Below are positions 29,670 through 45,409 of a stretch of DNA of 64,000 nucleotides, piece after piece (position 1 is the stretch's first letter; the number at the start of each line of letters is the position of its first letter). The DNA comes from Thauera sp. 2A1 (GTDB lineage Bacteria > Pseudomonadota > Gammaproteobacteria > Burkholderiales > Rhodocyclaceae). The notes under the pieces were generated by a model. It saw nothing but the letters and a program-made list of their open reading frames with translations. It searched no databases and was not told where the DNA came from. The stretch lies in contig NZ_SSXV01000003.1 in the NCBI RefSeq assembly GCF_009469595.2, positions 186,001 through 250,000 on the forward strand, in the 5' to 3' direction. Position numbers and translations under genes: made by a program.

Positions 29670-30766
29670 TCAGCCGCGGCGCGCGGCGAAGTCGCGCATG
29701 AAGTCGATCAGCGCCTGCACGCCGGCGAGCGGCATCGCGTTGTAGATCGACGCACGCATGCCGCCGACCGACTTGTGCCCCTTCAATTGCACCAGCCCGG
29801 CAACCTTCGACTCGGCGAGAAAGGCGTCGTTGAGCGCCTCGTCCTTGAGGAAGAAAGGCACGTTCATGCGCGAACGGCAGGCGGGATCGACGCGATTCTC
29901 GTAGAAATCGCTACCGTCGAGGAAGTCGTACAGCAGCTTCGCCTTGGCGATGTTCTGCGCCTCGATCGCCGCCACGCCGCCCGCGCGCTTGAGCCACTGG
30001 AACACCAGCCCGGCGATGTAGATCGCGTAGGTGGGCGGCGTGTTGTACATCGAGTGGTTGTCGGCGACGATGCGGAAATCGAAGGCCGTCGGGCAATGCA
30101 CCATGGCGTGGCCGATCAGGTCGTCGCGCACGATGACCAGGGTGAGCCCCGCCGGGCCGATGTTCTTCTGCGCGCCGCCGAAGATCAGCCCGTACTTCGA
30201 CACGTCGATGGCACGCGACAGGATGTGCGAGGACATGTCGGCGACCACCGGCACCTCGCCGCGACCGATGCGGGCAAGGTCGGGCTCGAACGGATATTCC
30301 ACGCCGCCGATGGTCTCGTTGGTGCACGCGAAGACGTAGGCGGGGTCGGCCGACAGCTTCCATTCCGCCATCGCCGGCACGGTGGTGAACCCGCTCGGCT
30401 CCGACGTCGCGGCGATGTTCACCGCGCCGTACTTGCGCGCCTCCTTCTGCGATTTCACCGACCACGAACCGGTGACGACGTAGTCGGCGACACCCTTGGA
30501 ACCCAGCAGGTTCATCGGGATGAGCGCGTTCTCCGCGATCGCGCCGCCCTGCATGAACAGCACCCGGTAGTTCGACGGGATGGCGAGCAGTTCACGCAGA
30601 TCGGCTTCCGCCTGCTCGGCGATGGAGATGAATTCCTTGCCGCGATGGCTCATCTCCATCACGCTCATGCCCGAGCCATGCCAGTCGAGCATCTCGTCAG
30701 CAGCCTGGCGCAGCACGTCCTCGGGCAGCACTGCCGGACCGGCGCTGAAATTCCACACGCGACTCA

Positions 30767-30767
<1 letters not shown>
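29670..30767 (-). CDS. serC: phosphoserine aminotransferase
   Basis: 365 residues, class V PLP aminotransferase of serine (and pyridoxine) synthesis. N-terminus [28 protein letters not shown], and the PLP lysine in [20 protein letters not shown]. The ATG at 30767 overlaps the gyrA stop (TGATG), so it is coupled to gyrA. Confidence 0.98.
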
Positions 30768-33412
<2,645 letters not shown>

Positions 33413-33728
33413 GCTCGAAGGCGGCGAATCCGCGTCAATCAAAAACGTGCGATGTTACCACGCCCCACCCTGCCCCCGCCGCACGTCGGCACTGCGAAGC
33501 CGCACGTCGTGGCGGCAGGCGTGCCGCGCTCCAATGTGGCATCTTGCGGAACGTGACCGCGAGCGGTCGCTGACGCAGAATGTGGCGTGTTCAGCGGTTT
33601 CCCCAACATCGCCGTTCCAGAACGCCGGAATGCGCGAGGCTCAGGCCGGGCAACCGCGGCCGCTCGATGCACAACAGCGAAGCGCGCGCGGCGCCACCAC
33701 GACGTGCCCCCAACTGCCGGCCATCATC
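33413..33728. other. divergent intergenic region between gyrA and the GGDEF gene
   Basis: 316 bases. The plus-strand frame of the cyclase is open across all of it but the translation is Arg/Pro-rich and lacks any domain, so I treat it as non-coding. It contains the inverted repeat GACCGCGAGCGGTC (33555-33568), a possible operator. I could not pick a convincing promoter for either gene. Confidence 0.5.
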
Positions 33729-35696
33729 ATGCCGTTTCCCCAAGCCACCGCGCCGCGCGATCCGCCCCGCCTGCTGGAACGGGAAGCTGCCGCGTGGCTG
33801 ATCCTGGTTTTCACCACCGCACTCACCCTCGTGCTGTGGGATTACTCCCACACGCATCGCAGCGTGCGCGCGCTGGAGCGATTCGAATACCGCTCCGAGA
33901 AGGAGATCAGCATTCTGCGCAGCCGCCTGCAGGCGTACGAGCAGGTCCTTCTTGGCGGGGCAGCGTTCTTCAATGCGAGCGAGCAGGTGTCGCGCCAGGA
34001 ATGGCACGACTACGTCGAACAGCTCAACCTCGATGCCACCCTGCCCGGCATCCAGGGAACGGGGTTCGCGCTGATCGTGCGCGCGCGCGACAAATCGGCA
34101 CACGAACAGGCCATGCGTGCAGCGGGCTTCGCCAACTACAGGATCCAGCCGGAAGGCGAGCGCGACCCCTATTCCAGCATCACCTACCTGGAGCCCTTCT
34201 CGGACCGCAACCTGCGCGCGTTCGGCTATGACATGTACTCCGAACCCGTGCGGCGGGAGGCCATGGATCGCGCCCGCGACAGCGGCACCCTCGCGCTGTC
34301 GGGAAAAGTCACGCTGGTGCAGGAGACCGATTCGGACATCCAGCCCGGATTCCTGATGTACGTGCCGGTTTACGCCAAATCCGTCGCCGTCGACGACCTT
34401 GCAAGCCGGCGCGATCACATCTTCGGCTACGTCTATAGCCCCTTTCGCGCGCACGACCTGATGCGAGCCATCTTCGGCGAGAGCAACAAGGACATCGAGA
34501 TCGAGCTCTTCGACGACAGCCCCGCCCCGGCAAACCTGTTGTTCGCCTCGGCGGACGCAAACAGGGCTGCCGCGCAGGAACGCGAGCTTACGCTCGTCTT
34601 TGGCGGACGGCAGTGGATCGCTCGCGTTCGCAGCAGCGCCGAATTCGACGAATCCGCGAACAGCGACGAACCGCTGCTGATCCTGATCGGCGGCCTGGCG
34701 CTCGATACCTTGCTGTTCGCCGTGATCCTGGGCAGCGCCCGTCACCGCCGCCGCATGCAGGCGGCTGCAGCGCAGATTGCAGAAAGCCGCGACCGCTTCC
34801 AGACGCTGGTGGAAAACGTCCCGGGCACCGTCTTCCGCACCGCGCCCGCGCCGCCATGGCATGCGCTGCATGTCAGCCGCGGCATCGAAAACCTGACGGG
34901 GGAACCCCCGGAGCGATTCCTGTCGGGCGCGGTGAGCTGCAGGGCGCATCTGCACCCCGATGATGCCCCAGACGTCCTCGGGGCGATCACGCAGGCTGTG
35001 ACCGATCACACCACCTACAACGTCGAATACCGCGTCCGCGGGGCCGACGGCGTGACGCGCTGGGCCAGCGAGCGCGGTCGCGCCAGCTACGATTCGAGCG
35101 GCACACCACTTTGGATCGACGGCGTCATCCTGGACGTCACCGACCGCAAGATCGCCGAGCTTGCGATCCGCGACCTCGCCTTCTATGACCCGCTGACCGG
35201 ATTGCCGAACCGACGCCTGCTGATGGATCGCCTGCAGCAGCAGCTCTCCGTCAGCGCGCGCTCCGGCCTCTACGGCGCCTTGCTGTTCGCCGACCTGGAC
35301 AAGTTCAAGACGATCAACGACACGCTCGGCCATCAGATCGGCGACCAGCTCCTCACCGAGGTCGCACATCGGCTGCGCGCCACGGTGCGCGAAGGCGACA
35401 CCGTCGCGCGCCTGGGCGGGGACGAATTCGTCGTGATGCTCGAGGATCTCGGCCGCACGCGCGACGAGGCGACCGCCTTGGCAGCAAACATCGCCACCAA
35501 GATCCTGCACAGCCTCGCCCGCCCCTACGCACTGAAGAAGCAGACGGTGCAATGCACGCCCAGCATCGGTCTCGCGGCCTTCCGGGGACACGAGCTGTCG
35601 GTGGATGAGCTGATCCGGCGCGCCGACGAAGCGATGTACCGTGCCAAGTCGGAGGGCCGCAACCGCCTGCACGTTTTCAGGGGAGAAGACCACTGA
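33729..35696 (+). CDS. CHASE-PAS-GGDEF diguanylate cyclase
   Basis: 655 residues, predicted membrane-bound enzyme making c-di-GMP. Membrane helix about 20-38, periplasmic CHASE domain about 70-250 (FALIVRARDKSAHEQAMRAA, PYSSITYLEPFSDRN), second helix about 315-335 (PLLILIGGLALDTLLFAVIL), PAS domain about 355-475, GGDEF domain about 483-650. The active site RLGGDEFVVML (563-567) and the inhibitory I-site REGD five residues before it are both intact. CHASE domains sense small extracellular ligands, unknown here. The ATG at 33729 lies just before the first helix; earlier in-frame ATGs give a non-membrane extension. No EAL domain. Confidence 0.92.
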   Translation: MPFPQATAPRDPPRLLEREAAAWLILVFTTALTLVLWDYSHTHRSVRALERFEYRSEKEISILRSRLQAYEQVLLGGAAFFNASEQVSRQEWHDYVEQLNLDATLPGIQGTGFALIVRARDKSAHEQAMRAAGFANYRIQPEGERDPYSSITYLEPFSDRNLRAFGYDMYSEPVRREAMDRARDSGTLALSGKVTLVQETDSDIQPGFLMYVPVYAKSVAVDDLASRRDHIFGYVYSPFRAHDLMRAIFGESNKDIEIELFDDSPAPANLLFASADANRAAAQERELTLVFGGRQWIARVRSSAEFDESANSDEPLLILIGGLALDTLLFAVILGSARHRRRMQAAAAQIAESRDRFQTLVENVPGTVFRTAPAPPWHALHVSRGIENLTGEPPERFLSGAVSCRAHLHPDDAPDVLGAITQAVTDHTTYNVEYRVRGADGVTRWASERGRASYDSSGTPLWIDGVILDVTDRKIAELAIRDLAFYDPLTGLPNRRLLMDRLQQQLSVSARSGLYGALLFADLDKFKTINDTLGHQIGDQLLTEVAHRLRATVREGDTVARLGGDEFVVMLEDLGRTRDEATALAANIATKILHSLARPYALKKQTVQCTPSIGLAAFRGHELSVDELIRRADEAMYRAKSEGRNRLHVFRGEDH

Positions 35697-35701
35697 TCCG
35701 C

Positions 35702-35726
35702 CGGTGCGCAGCGCCGCTTATTTTTT
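35702..35726 (+). terminator. intrinsic terminator after the GGDEF gene
   Basis: Short stem CGGTGC/GCGCCG (one G-U pair) with loop GCA, followed by CTTATTTTTT. It lies 5 bases after the cyclase stop and just before the grpE heat-shock promoter. Confidence 0.65.
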
Positions 35727-35736
35727 CGCGTCGGCG

Positions 35737-35764
35737 CTTGAAATATCGGCCCTTGCCCCTAAAT
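35737..35764 (+). promoter_or_regulatory. sigma-32 heat-shock promoter of grpE
   Basis: CTTGAAA, 12-base spacer, CCCCTAAAT. The -35 is a perfect match to the heat-shock consensus; the -10 keeps CCCC and a T-rich end but departs from CCCCATNT in the middle. It lies about 40 bases upstream of the grpE start. Confidence 0.8.
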
Positions 35765-35801
35765 TGCGTTGCGAAGCGCATTCAACATGGAGCAACGAAC
35801 G

Positions 35802-36377
35802 ATGCAGGATCCGAATCTGACCCCGGAAATTCCGCCCGCCGTCGAACAGCAGCCCGCCCCGCAGGCGGCCCCCGCTGGCGCGGACGCCACGCCCGAAACC
35901 ACGGTGGAGGTGATGCCTGGGCTGGAGGAGGCGCTGCGGATTGCAGAGCTGAAGGCGGCCGAGCACCACGACGCGTGGCTGCGTGCCAAGGCCGAAGGCG
36001 AGAACATCCGCCGCCGGGCGCAGGAAGACATCGCCAAGGCGTCCAAATTCGCCGCCGAGAAGTTCGCCACCTCGATGCTGCCGGTGAAGGACAGCCTGGA
36101 AGCCGCGCTGTCGGTGGAAAACCAGACCGTCGAGAAGCTGCGCGAAGGCGTCGAGCTGACCCTGAGGCAGCTCGTGTCGGCCTTCGAAGGCGCCAACCTG
36201 GCCGAAGAAAACCCGCTCGGCCAGAAGTTCGACCCCAACAAGCACCAGGCGATCAGCACCGTCGAAGCGGACGCAGAGCCCAACACCGTCGTCAGCGTGC
36301 TGCAGAAAGGCTACCTGCTCAACGACCGCGTCATCCGCCCGGCGCTGGTGATGGTCGCCAAGGCCAGGAGCCAGTGA
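35802..36377 (+). CDS. grpE: nucleotide exchange factor GrpE
   Basis: 191 residues from the ATG at 35802. Low-complexity Pro/Ala-rich N-terminus, long coiled-coil helix (about 45-85, [20 protein letters not shown]), then the beta domain with [15 protein letters not shown] and the family signature [21 protein letters not shown]. It releases ADP from DnaK. GGAG lies 9 bases before this ATG; ATGs at 35787 and 35769 are also in frame. It opens grpE-dnaK-dnaJ. Confidence 0.96.
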   Translation: MQDPNLTPEIPPAVEQQPAPQAAPAGADATPETTVEVMPGLEEALRIAELKAAEHHDAWLRAKAEGENIRRRAQEDIAKASKFAAEKFATSMLPVKDSLEAALSVENQTVEKLREGVELTLRQLVSAFEGANLAEENPLGQKFDPNKHQAISTVEADAEPNTVVSVLQKGYLLNDRVIRPALVMVAKARSQ

Positions 36378-36395
36378 GGAATCCGCGCGCCACCG

Positions 36396-36423
36396 CTTGA
36401 AAGCCGGCGGCGGCGCCCCATAT
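36396..36423 (+). promoter_or_regulatory. sigma-32 heat-shock promoter of dnaK
   Basis: CTTGAAA, 13-base spacer, CCCCATAT: an exact match to the sigma-32 consensus CTTGAAA-N13-CCCCATNT. It lies between grpE and dnaK, about 60 bases before the dnaK ATG, so dnaK-dnaJ can be induced separately from grpE. Confidence 0.92.
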
Positions 36424-36484
36424 TCGAACCAGACCGGCGCACTCCAGACTGCGCCTCCCGAATACAGACTGAAAAGGAACATTC

Positions 36485-38413
<1,929 letters not shown>

Positions 38414-38437
38414 TCGTCACTCTGGCGAATCCTTCGC

Positions 38438-38479
38438 GGCCGAGCCCCGCCGGAGCCTCGCTCCGGCGCCGGCTCGGCC
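38438..38479 (+). terminator. long hairpin between dnaK and dnaJ
   Basis: Outer arms GGCCGAGCC/GGCTCGGCC (9 bp) and inner arms CGCCGGAG/CTCCGGCG (8 bp) separated by a 1/2-base bulge, loop CCTCG, followed by only three T. It could be a weak terminator or an RNA stability element setting DnaK above DnaJ. Confidence 0.6.
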
Positions 38480-38508
38480 TTTGCATGAGACCAGACTGAG
38501 CGCAGCAC

Positions 38509-39627
<1,119 letters not shown>

Positions 39628-39656
39628 GCCTCGCCGGCGATTCGCGGCCCATCAAC

Positions 39657-39693
39657 GACAACGCCCGCCATCATGACGATGGCGGGCGTTGTC
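39657..39693. terminator. bidirectional hairpin between dnaJ and cysS
   Basis: Perfect 16-bp stem (39657-39672 with 39678-39693) and 5-base loop, in the 86-base gap between convergent dnaJ and cysS. There is no T run on either side, so termination would depend on stem strength. Confidence 0.7.
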
Positions 39694-39713
39694 GCGTGAG
39701 GCCTGCAAACGCC

Positions 39714-41099
39714 TCAGGCGCGGCGCCAGGTCGTGCCGCCCGGTCCATCCTCCAGGATGATGCCCGCTGCGGTCAGCTCGGCGCGGATGCGGTCCGCCTC
39801 GCCGTAGTTCTTCGCCTTCTTCGCTGCGCTGCGGGCGGCGATCTGCGCCTCGATGGCGTCGGCATCCAGCGCGCCGGCGTCGGGCGCACCCGCCTGCAGG
39901 AAGGCCCGCGGCTCGCGGCCGAGCAGGCCCAGCACGGCGCCCAGCGCCTTCAACTGCGCAGCCAGCGCCGGCGAGGCGCTGCGATTGACCTCATTGACCA
40001 GTTCGAACAGCACCGCCACCGCTTCGGCGGTGTTGAAGTCGTCGTCCATCGCCGCGCGGAAGCGTTGCGCATGGGCCTCGTTCCAGTCCGGCGCAGCCTC
40101 GTCTTCCGCCGGCACGTTCTTCAGCGCGGTGTACAGGCGCGTCAGCGCGTTGCGGGCGTCCTCGAGATGCGCGTCCGAGTAGTTCAATGCGCTGCGATAG
40201 TGGGCACGCAGGATGAAGAAGCGCACCACCTCCGGGTCGTACTTCTGCAGCACTTCGCGGATGGTGAAGAAGTTGCCGAGCGACTTCGACATCTTCTCGT
40301 CGTCGACGCGGACGAAGCCGTTGTGCATCCAGACATTGACGAAGGCATGGCCGTGCGCGCCTTCCGACTGGGCGATCTCGTTCTCGTGGTGCGGGAACTG
40401 CAGATCCATGCCGCCGCCGTGGATGTCGAAATGATCGCCGAGCAGGTCCGAGCTCATCGCCGAGCACTCGATGTGCCAGCCCGGCCGGCCCTCGCCCCAG
40501 GGCGAGGCCCACTTGACCTCGCCCGGCTCTTCGACCTTGGCGTGCTTCCACAGCACGAAGTCGAGCGGATCGTTCTTGTCCTGCGCCACGTCGACGCGCT
40601 CGCCAGCGCGCAGCTCGTCGAGCGACTTGCCGGACAGCTTGCCGTAGCCGTCGAACTTGCGCACCGCGTAGCACACGTCGCGGTTGGCGGCGACGTAGGC
40701 GAGGCCCTTCTGCTCGAGACGCGAGATCAGCGACTGCATCTGCGCGACGTATTCGGTGGCGCGCGGCTCGTGGTCGGGTCGCAGCACGCCCAGGGCGTCG
40801 GCGTCCTCGTGCATGGCGGCGATGAAGCGGTCGGTCAGCGCGCGGATCGTCTCGCCATTCTCCTGCGCGCGACGGATGATCTTGTCGTCGATGTCGGTGA
40901 TGTTGCGCACATAGGTCACGTCCAGGCCGCTCGCCCGCAGCCAGCGCGCCACCATGTCGAACACCACCATCACGCGCGCATGGCCGAGGTGACAGAAGTC
41001 GTACACCGTCATGCCGCACACGTACATGCGCACCTTGCCAGGCTCGATGGGACGAAATTCTTCCTTGCTGCGCGAGAGCGTGTTGTAGATCGTCAGCAT
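39714..41099 (-). CDS. cysS: cysteine--tRNA ligase
   Basis: 461 residues, class I synthetase. Zinc/HIGH region [37 protein letters not shown] loop [13 protein letters not shown]-terminal anticodon-binding helices. The start [20 protein letters not shown] at 41099 matches the family; the frame opens to 41300 with unrelated sequence. It is convergent with dnaJ and divergent from ppiA. Confidence 0.98.
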   Translation of the reverse strand: MLTIYNTLSRSKEEFRPIEPGKVRMYVCGMTVYDFCHLGHARVMVVFDMVARWLRASGLDVTYVRNITDIDDKIIRRAQENGETIRALTDRFIAAMHEDADALGVLRPDHEPRATEYVAQMQSLISRLEQKGLAYVAANRDVCYAVRKFDGYGKLSGKSLDELRAGERVDVAQDKNDPLDFVLWKHAKVEEPGEVKWASPWGEGRPGWHIECSAMSSDLLGDHFDIHGGGMDLQFPHHENEIAQSEGAHGHAFVNVWMHNGFVRVDDEKMSKSLGNFFTIREVLQKYDPEVVRFFILRAHYRSALNYSDAHLEDARNALTRLYTALKNVPAEDEAAPDWNEAHAQRFRAAMDDDFNTAEAVAVLFELVNEVNRSASPALAAQLKALGAVLGLLGREPRAFLQAGAPDAGALDADAIEAQIAARSAAKKAKNYGEADRIRAELTAAGIILEDGPGGTTWRRA

Positions 41100-41213
41100 G
41101 TCGATGGAGGGTGAGAAGTTTCGGGAATCGCGCTTCGGCAGTGAAGCCAAGCACGCGAAGCCTGCACGCAGGCTACAGGGGGTGCGGCGAGGCGCGCAGA
41201 CCGGACTGCGGGT

Positions 41214-41243
41214 TTGTGACGCGCCAAGGGATACGGGTAAAAT
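41214..41243 (+). promoter_or_regulatory. candidate sigma-70 promoter for ppiA
   Basis: TTGTGA (4/6), 18-base spacer, TAAAAT (5/6). The expected start of transcription is about 100 bases before the ppiA ATG. Confidence 0.5.
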
Positions 41244-41290
41244 GCAGGGCTGCCCCGGACATGTTGCCGAGCGCCCGAAAATCGCGCCGA

Positions 41291-41296
41291 AGTATA
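41291..41296 (-). promoter_or_regulatory. candidate -10 element for cysS
   Basis: Minus strand TATACT (5/6) in a GC-rich surrounding. The -35 is poor. It would give a leader of about 185 bases for cysS. Confidence 0.3.
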
Positions 41297-41351
41297 CCAC
41301 GGGGCCAGCACCGCCCGGCCCGCGCCGGATTCCGCAGATCCCGGAGTAAGC

Positions 41352-41915
41352 ATGAAAAAACAGTGGCTCGCCTTCGCCGCACTCGCCTCGGTCGCACTAT
41401 CGGCGATCGCCGCCAACCCGACGGTCGAACTGCACACGACCCAGGGCGACGTGGTTGTCGAAGTCTTCGCCGACAAGGCGCCCAAATCTGCCGAGAACTT
41501 CATCCGTTACGTGAAGGATGGCCATTACGACGGCACGATCTTTCACCGCGTGATCGATGGCTTCATGGTCCAGGGCGGCGGCTTCGACGCGGCGATGAAC
41601 CAGAAGCCGACCCGCGCGCCGATCGAGAACGAGGCGAAGAACGGTCTCAAGAACGTGCCCGGCACGCTCGCGATGGCGCGCACGCAGGATCCGCACTCGG
41701 CCACCGCACAATTCTTCATCAACCTGGTGCCCAACACCTTCCTCGACTACCCTTCGCGTGACGGCTGGGGCTATGCGGTGTTCGGCAAGGTGGTGAAGGG
41801 CATGGACGTGGTGGAGAAGATCGGCAAGGTGCCGGTCAGGAATGCCGGCCTTCATCAGAACGTCCCCGTCGAGCCTGTCGTGATCCAGTCCGCCCGAGTG
41901 ATCGAGGGCAAGTGA
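41352..41915 (+). CDS. ppiA: periplasmic peptidyl-prolyl cis-trans isomerase (cyclophilin)
   Basis: 187 residues with a signal peptide ([20 protein letters not shown], cleavage near AIA-AN). The cyclophilin fold has [15 protein letters not shown] (catalytic Arg) and [11 protein letters not shown]. It exports a proline isomerase to the periplasm. A second, unexported cyclophilin follows 54 bases later; the two are clearly paralogous, differing mainly by the signal peptide. Confidence 0.95.
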   Translation: MKKQWLAFAALASVALSAIAANPTVELHTTQGDVVVEVFADKAPKSAENFIRYVKDGHYDGTIFHRVIDGFMVQGGGFDAAMNQKPTRAPIENEAKNGLKNVPGTLAMARTQDPHSATAQFFINLVPNTFLDYPSRDGWGYAVFGKVVKGMDVVEKIGKVPVRNAGLHQNVPVEPVVIQSARVIEGK

Positions 41916-41969
41916 TCGCGCCTCGCCCATCCACATACCCATAACCCGCCCGCCAACAGGAGCCCAGCA

Positions 41970-42464
41970 ATGGCAGTCAAACTGCACACCAACCATGGCG
42001 TCATCACGCTCGAACTCGACGCCGAGAAGGCGCCCGTCACCGTCGAGAACTTCCTCGGCTACGTGAAGGCCGGCCACTACGACAACACCGTCTTCCATCG
42101 CGTGATCGACGGCTTCATGATCCAGGGCGGCGGCTTCGAGCCCGGCATGAAGCAGAAACCCACCGGCGAACAGATCAAGAACGAGGCCGACAACGGCCTC
42201 AAGAACGATCGCGGCACCATCGCCATGGCGCGCACCCAGGCGCCGCACTCGGCCACCGCGCAGTTCTTCATCAACGTCGCCGACAACGACTTCCTCAACT
42301 TCCGTGCACCCGACCTGCAGGGCTGGGGCTATTGCGTGTTCGGCCGTGTGACCGAAGGCATGGACGTGGTCGACAGCATCCGCAAGGTCAAGACCGGCTC
42401 GAGCGGCTTCCACCAGGATGTGCCGAAGGAAGACGTGATCATCGAGCGCGCCGAAGTTGTCTGA
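41970..42464 (+). CDS. ppiB: cytoplasmic peptidyl-prolyl cis-trans isomerase B
   Basis: 164 residues, cyclophilin without a signal peptide. [36 protein letters not shown] and [18 protein letters not shown] are typical. AGGAG lies 9-10 bases before the ATG. Tandem ppiA-ppiB, then lpxH, recalls the ppiB-lpxH order of E. coli. Confidence 0.97.
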   Translation: MAVKLHTNHGVITLELDAEKAPVTVENFLGYVKAGHYDNTVFHRVIDGFMIQGGGFEPGMKQKPTGEQIKNEADNGLKNDRGTIAMARTQAPHSATAQFFINVADNDFLNFRAPDLQGWGYCVFGRVTEGMDVVDSIRKVKTGSSGFHQDVPKEDVIIERAEVV

Positions 42465-42504
42465 CCGCAGCATCCCGGCCGCCGACGGCGGCCGCGCCAC
42501 GCTG

Positions 42505-43290
42505 ATGCCGGAAGCCGCGCGCGCGCCGCTTCCGGCATTGTTCATTTCTGACCTTCATCTGAGCGAGGACGAACCCGCCAACGTCGCCGCCTTCCTCGCC
42601 TTCCTGCAGGGGCCGGCACGGCAGGCGGCGAGCGTCTTCATCCTCGGTGACCTGTTCGAATACTGGGCGGGCGACGACGACCTCGCGACGCCGTTCAACG
42701 CTCGCATCGCCGCGGCCATCCGCGCGCTTGCCGACAGCGGCACCGCGGTCTTCTTCATGACCGGCAACCGCGACCTGCTCGCCGGACCGGCGTTCGCCGC
42801 GGCGATCGGCGCGACCCTGCTCGAGGATCCGGCGCGGGTGCGCTTCGCCGACGACGACAATGAGGATGCCCCGGTGCTGCTGCTCGCCCACGGCGACGCG
42901 CTATGCACCGACGACGTGGCGTACCAGGCCTATCGACGCCAGGTGCGCGACCCTGCGTGGCAGGCCGGTTTCCTCGCCCAGCCGCTGCCCGCGCGCAAGG
43001 CCTTCATCGCCGGCCTGCGGCAGAAAAGCGAGGCGGCGAAGGCCGGCAAGTCGATGGAGATCATGGACGTCAATGCCGAGGCGGTCGCCGCGCTGCTGCG
43101 CGACAACGCGTATCCGACCCTGGTGCACGGCCACACCCATCGCCCTGCCTGCCATCGGCTGGACGTAGACGGTCACGACTGCGCACGTTGGGTGCTTCCG
43201 GACTGGCGCGGCGAGGCCTGCTGGCTTCGCTATGACGGCCACGGATTCAGGCCGGAGTCAGGTGGTCGGGGTCAGGTGCTGCCTGAATGA
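42505..43290 (+). CDS. lpxH: UDP-2,3-diacylglucosamine diphosphatase
   Basis: 261 residues from the ATG at 42505. Calcineurin-like metallophosphoesterase of lipid A synthesis that makes lipid X. Motifs in order: ISDLHLSEDEP (DxH), LGDLFEYWAGDD (GD), TGNRD (GNxD), LLLAHGDALCTDD (H) and VHGHTHRPACH (GHxH). An in-frame TTG at 42457 overlaps the ppiB stop and is the alternative start. It is convergent with purF. Confidence 0.93.
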   Translation: MPEAARAPLPALFISDLHLSEDEPANVAAFLAFLQGPARQAASVFILGDLFEYWAGDDDLATPFNARIAAAIRALADSGTAVFFMTGNRDLLAGPAFAAAIGATLLEDPARVRFADDDNEDAPVLLLAHGDALCTDDVAYQAYRRQVRDPAWQAGFLAQPLPARKAFIAGLRQKSEAAKAGKSMEIMDVNAEAVAALLRDNAYPTLVHGHTHRPACHRLDVDGHDCARWVLPDWRGEACWLRYDGHGFRPESGGRGQVLPE

Positions 43291-43305
43291 ACTGACCGGC
43301 TCGTG

Positions 43306-43331
43306 TGCGAGATGCTCGTTCATGTCTCGCA
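43306..43331. terminator. weak hairpin between convergent lpxH and purF
   Basis: Arms TGCGAGA/TCTCGCA (7 bp) with a 12-base loop and no T run, in a 61-base gap where both transcripts must end. It is the only clear inverted repeat there. Confidence 0.35.
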
Positions 43332-43351
43332 TTCGGCGCCTCGCCGCCGGA

Positions 43352-44899
43352 TCAGTTGTCACCGCCGGAGGCAAGGTTGAGGTCGAGCTGCCCCCCATCC
43401 GCGTCGTCGCTGTTGTCGGAGTGATCGCCGGTGGCAGGCTTGAGCTCGCCTCGCTGGTTCTCGACCCCGTTCAGGTATTCGACGGTGATGTCACCGGTGA
43501 TGTAGTGTCCGTCGAAGCAGGACGTCTCGAAGAAGTTGATCGCCGGATTGACCGCGCGCACCGCAGCCTTCAGGTCATCCAGGTCCTGGTAGATCAGCCC
43601 GTCGGCGCCGATGGCCTGGCAAATCTCGGCCTCGTTGCGGTCGGAAGCGATCAGTTCGGAGCGCGTGGGCATGTCGATGCCGTAGACGTTGGCATGGCGC
43701 ACCGGCGGCGCGGCCGATGCCAGATACACCTTGGTCGCGCCAGCCTCGCGTGCCATAGTCACGATTTCCTTGCTCGTGGTGCCGCGAACGATCGAATCGT
43801 CGACCAGCAGCACGCGCTTGCCACGGAACTCCTGCGGAATGGTGTTGAGCTTCTGGCGCACCGACTTACGCCGCGTGGCCTGGCCCGGCATGATGAAGGT
43901 GCGGCCGATGTAGCGGTTCTTCACGAACCCTTCCCGATACGGCAGCCCCAGCCTGTGCGCCAGCTCCATCGCTGACGGCCGGCTCGAGTCGGGGATCGGG
44001 ATGACCACATCGATGTCCAGGTGCGGCTGGGTACGCTTCACCTTCTCCGCCAGGAACTCGCCCATCTTCACCCGCGACTCGTATACGGAGACGCCGTCGA
44101 TGATGGAGTCGGGCCGCGCGAGGTAGACGAACTCGAACATGCACGGCGCCTCGACTGTCTTGGTGGCGCACTGGCGACTGTGGAAGTTACCCAGGGAGTC
44201 GACCAACACCGCCTCGCCCGGCGCGACGTCGCGCAGCAGCTTGAAGCCCAGCACATCGACCGCCACCGATTCCGACGCCACCAGCCATTCGGTGCCTGCA
44301 TCGGTGTCGTTGCGGCCAATGACCAGCGGACGGATGCCATAGGGGTCGCGGAAGGCCAGCAGGCCGTAGCCGGCGATCATCACCACCACCGCATACGCGC
44401 CGCGACAGCGCCGATGGACGCCCGCCACCGCGCGGAACACCGCCTCCTCGTCCAGCTTGAGGCCATTGCATGCGGCCTGCAGCTCGTGTGCCAGCACGTT
44501 GAGCAGCACTTCCGAGTCGGAGTTGGTGTTGATGTGGCGCAGGTCGGAGAGGAACATCTCGCGCTTGAGCGCGACGGAGTTCGTGAGGTTGCCGTTGTGC
44601 GCCAGCAGCAGGCCGAACGGCGAATTGACATAGAAGGGCTGCGCTTCCGCGGCGTTGTAAGCCGACCCGGCGGTCGGATAGCGCACATGGGCGATGCCCC
44701 AGTTGCCCGCCAGGTTGCGCATGTTGCGGGTGCGGAACACGTCCCGCACCAGGCCGGAGCCCTTGTGCATGTGAAAGCGCCCGCCCTCGGACGTTGCGAT
44801 CCCTGCGGCATCCTGCCCGCGGTGCTGAAGCACCTGCAGCCCGTCATACAGCAGTTGGTTGACCGGAGAGGTGGCGACGACGCCAAGAATTCCGCACAT
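43352..44899 (-). CDS. purF: amidophosphoribosyltransferase
   Basis: 515 residues, first committed enzyme of purine synthesis. It starts MCGILGVVA, so Cys2 is exposed as the glutaminase nucleophile after Met removal, with no propeptide. The PRTase domain has the PRPP motif [19 protein letters not shown]. Beyond the usual end ([15 protein letters not shown]) is an acidic tail of about 35 residues ([18 protein letters not shown]). AGG lies 5 bases before the ATG. Downstream of cvpA, as in E. coli cvpA-purF. Confidence 0.97.
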   Translation of the reverse strand: MCGILGVVATSPVNQLLYDGLQVLQHRGQDAAGIATSEGGRFHMHKGSGLVRDVFRTRNMRNLAGNWGIAHVRYPTAGSAYNAAEAQPFYVNSPFGLLLAHNGNLTNSVALKREMFLSDLRHINTNSDSEVLLNVLAHELQAACNGLKLDEEAVFRAVAGVHRRCRGAYAVVVMIAGYGLLAFRDPYGIRPLVIGRNDTDAGTEWLVASESVAVDVLGFKLLRDVAPGEAVLVDSLGNFHSRQCATKTVEAPCMFEFVYLARPDSIIDGVSVYESRVKMGEFLAEKVKRTQPHLDIDVVIPIPDSSRPSAMELAHRLGLPYREGFVKNRYIGRTFIMPGQATRRKSVRQKLNTIPQEFRGKRVLLVDDSIVRGTTSKEIVTMAREAGATKVYLASAAPPVRHANVYGIDMPTRSELIASDRNEAEICQAIGADGLIYQDLDDLKAAVRAVNPAINFFETSCFDGHYITGDITVEYLNGVENQRGELKPATGDHSDNSDDADGGQLDLNLASGGDN

Positions 44900-44909
44900 G
44901 AAAGCCTGC

Positions 44910-45401
44910 CTATCTGAAACGAACTTTGTCGGCTACCGCTTGCGGCAGCCAGGGTTTGGCGGCGATGACCGCCGCTTCCATCGGCGGCGAGAACATCGCC
45001 TGAGCCCACCAGGGCTGGATCGACAGGCCGGCGAGGCCACCGATCAGCACCCCGACGAAGGCCACGGCGAGGCCGCGGAGGATTCCGAACAACGCCCCGA
45101 AGAAACGGTCCGCGGCGCCCAGGCCCACGGCCTGCAGCAGCTTGCGCAGCAGGTAGCGAAGCAGCGCCGCCACCAACAGCACGCCGATCACGATCAGGGC
45201 GACTCCGGCGACCTGACGCCACACCGGCTCCGCGATCAGGCCGCTGAAAAGCTCGGCGGCGCTGTCGTTGTAGCGCCAGGCGGCGACCAGTGCAAGCACC
45301 CAGGCGAGCAGCGCCATGACCTCGCTCACGATACCGCGCCACAGCCCCACCGCCGCCGAAACGGCAAGCACACCAAGGAAAACGTAGTCGAAGGCCGTCA
45401 T
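44910..45401 (-). CDS. cvpA: CvpA family inner-membrane protein
   Basis: 163 residues with four likely membrane helices (about 4-20, 27-42, 64-84 and 101-121) and the family core [20 protein letters not shown]. Named for colicin V production in E. coli; the cellular role is not settled. The start is the ATG at 45401 or the GTG one codon earlier. It lies between dedD and purF. Confidence 0.93.
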   Translation of the reverse strand: MTAFDYVFLGVLAVSAAVGLWRGIVSEVMALLAWVLALVAAWRYNDSAAELFSGLIAEPVWRQVAGVALIVIGVLLVAALLRYLLRKLLQAVGLGAADRFFGALFGILRGLAVAFVGVLIGGLAGLSIQPWWAQAMFSPPMEAAVIAAKPWLPQAVADKVRFR

Positions 45402-45409
45402 CACTCGAC

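Noticed and set aside
25258..29701. Two very long plus-strand open frames (719 and 902 codons) opposite aroA-cmk to pheA
   Set aside because: They cross several well-defined minus-strand genes and their boundaries; composition is artefactual.
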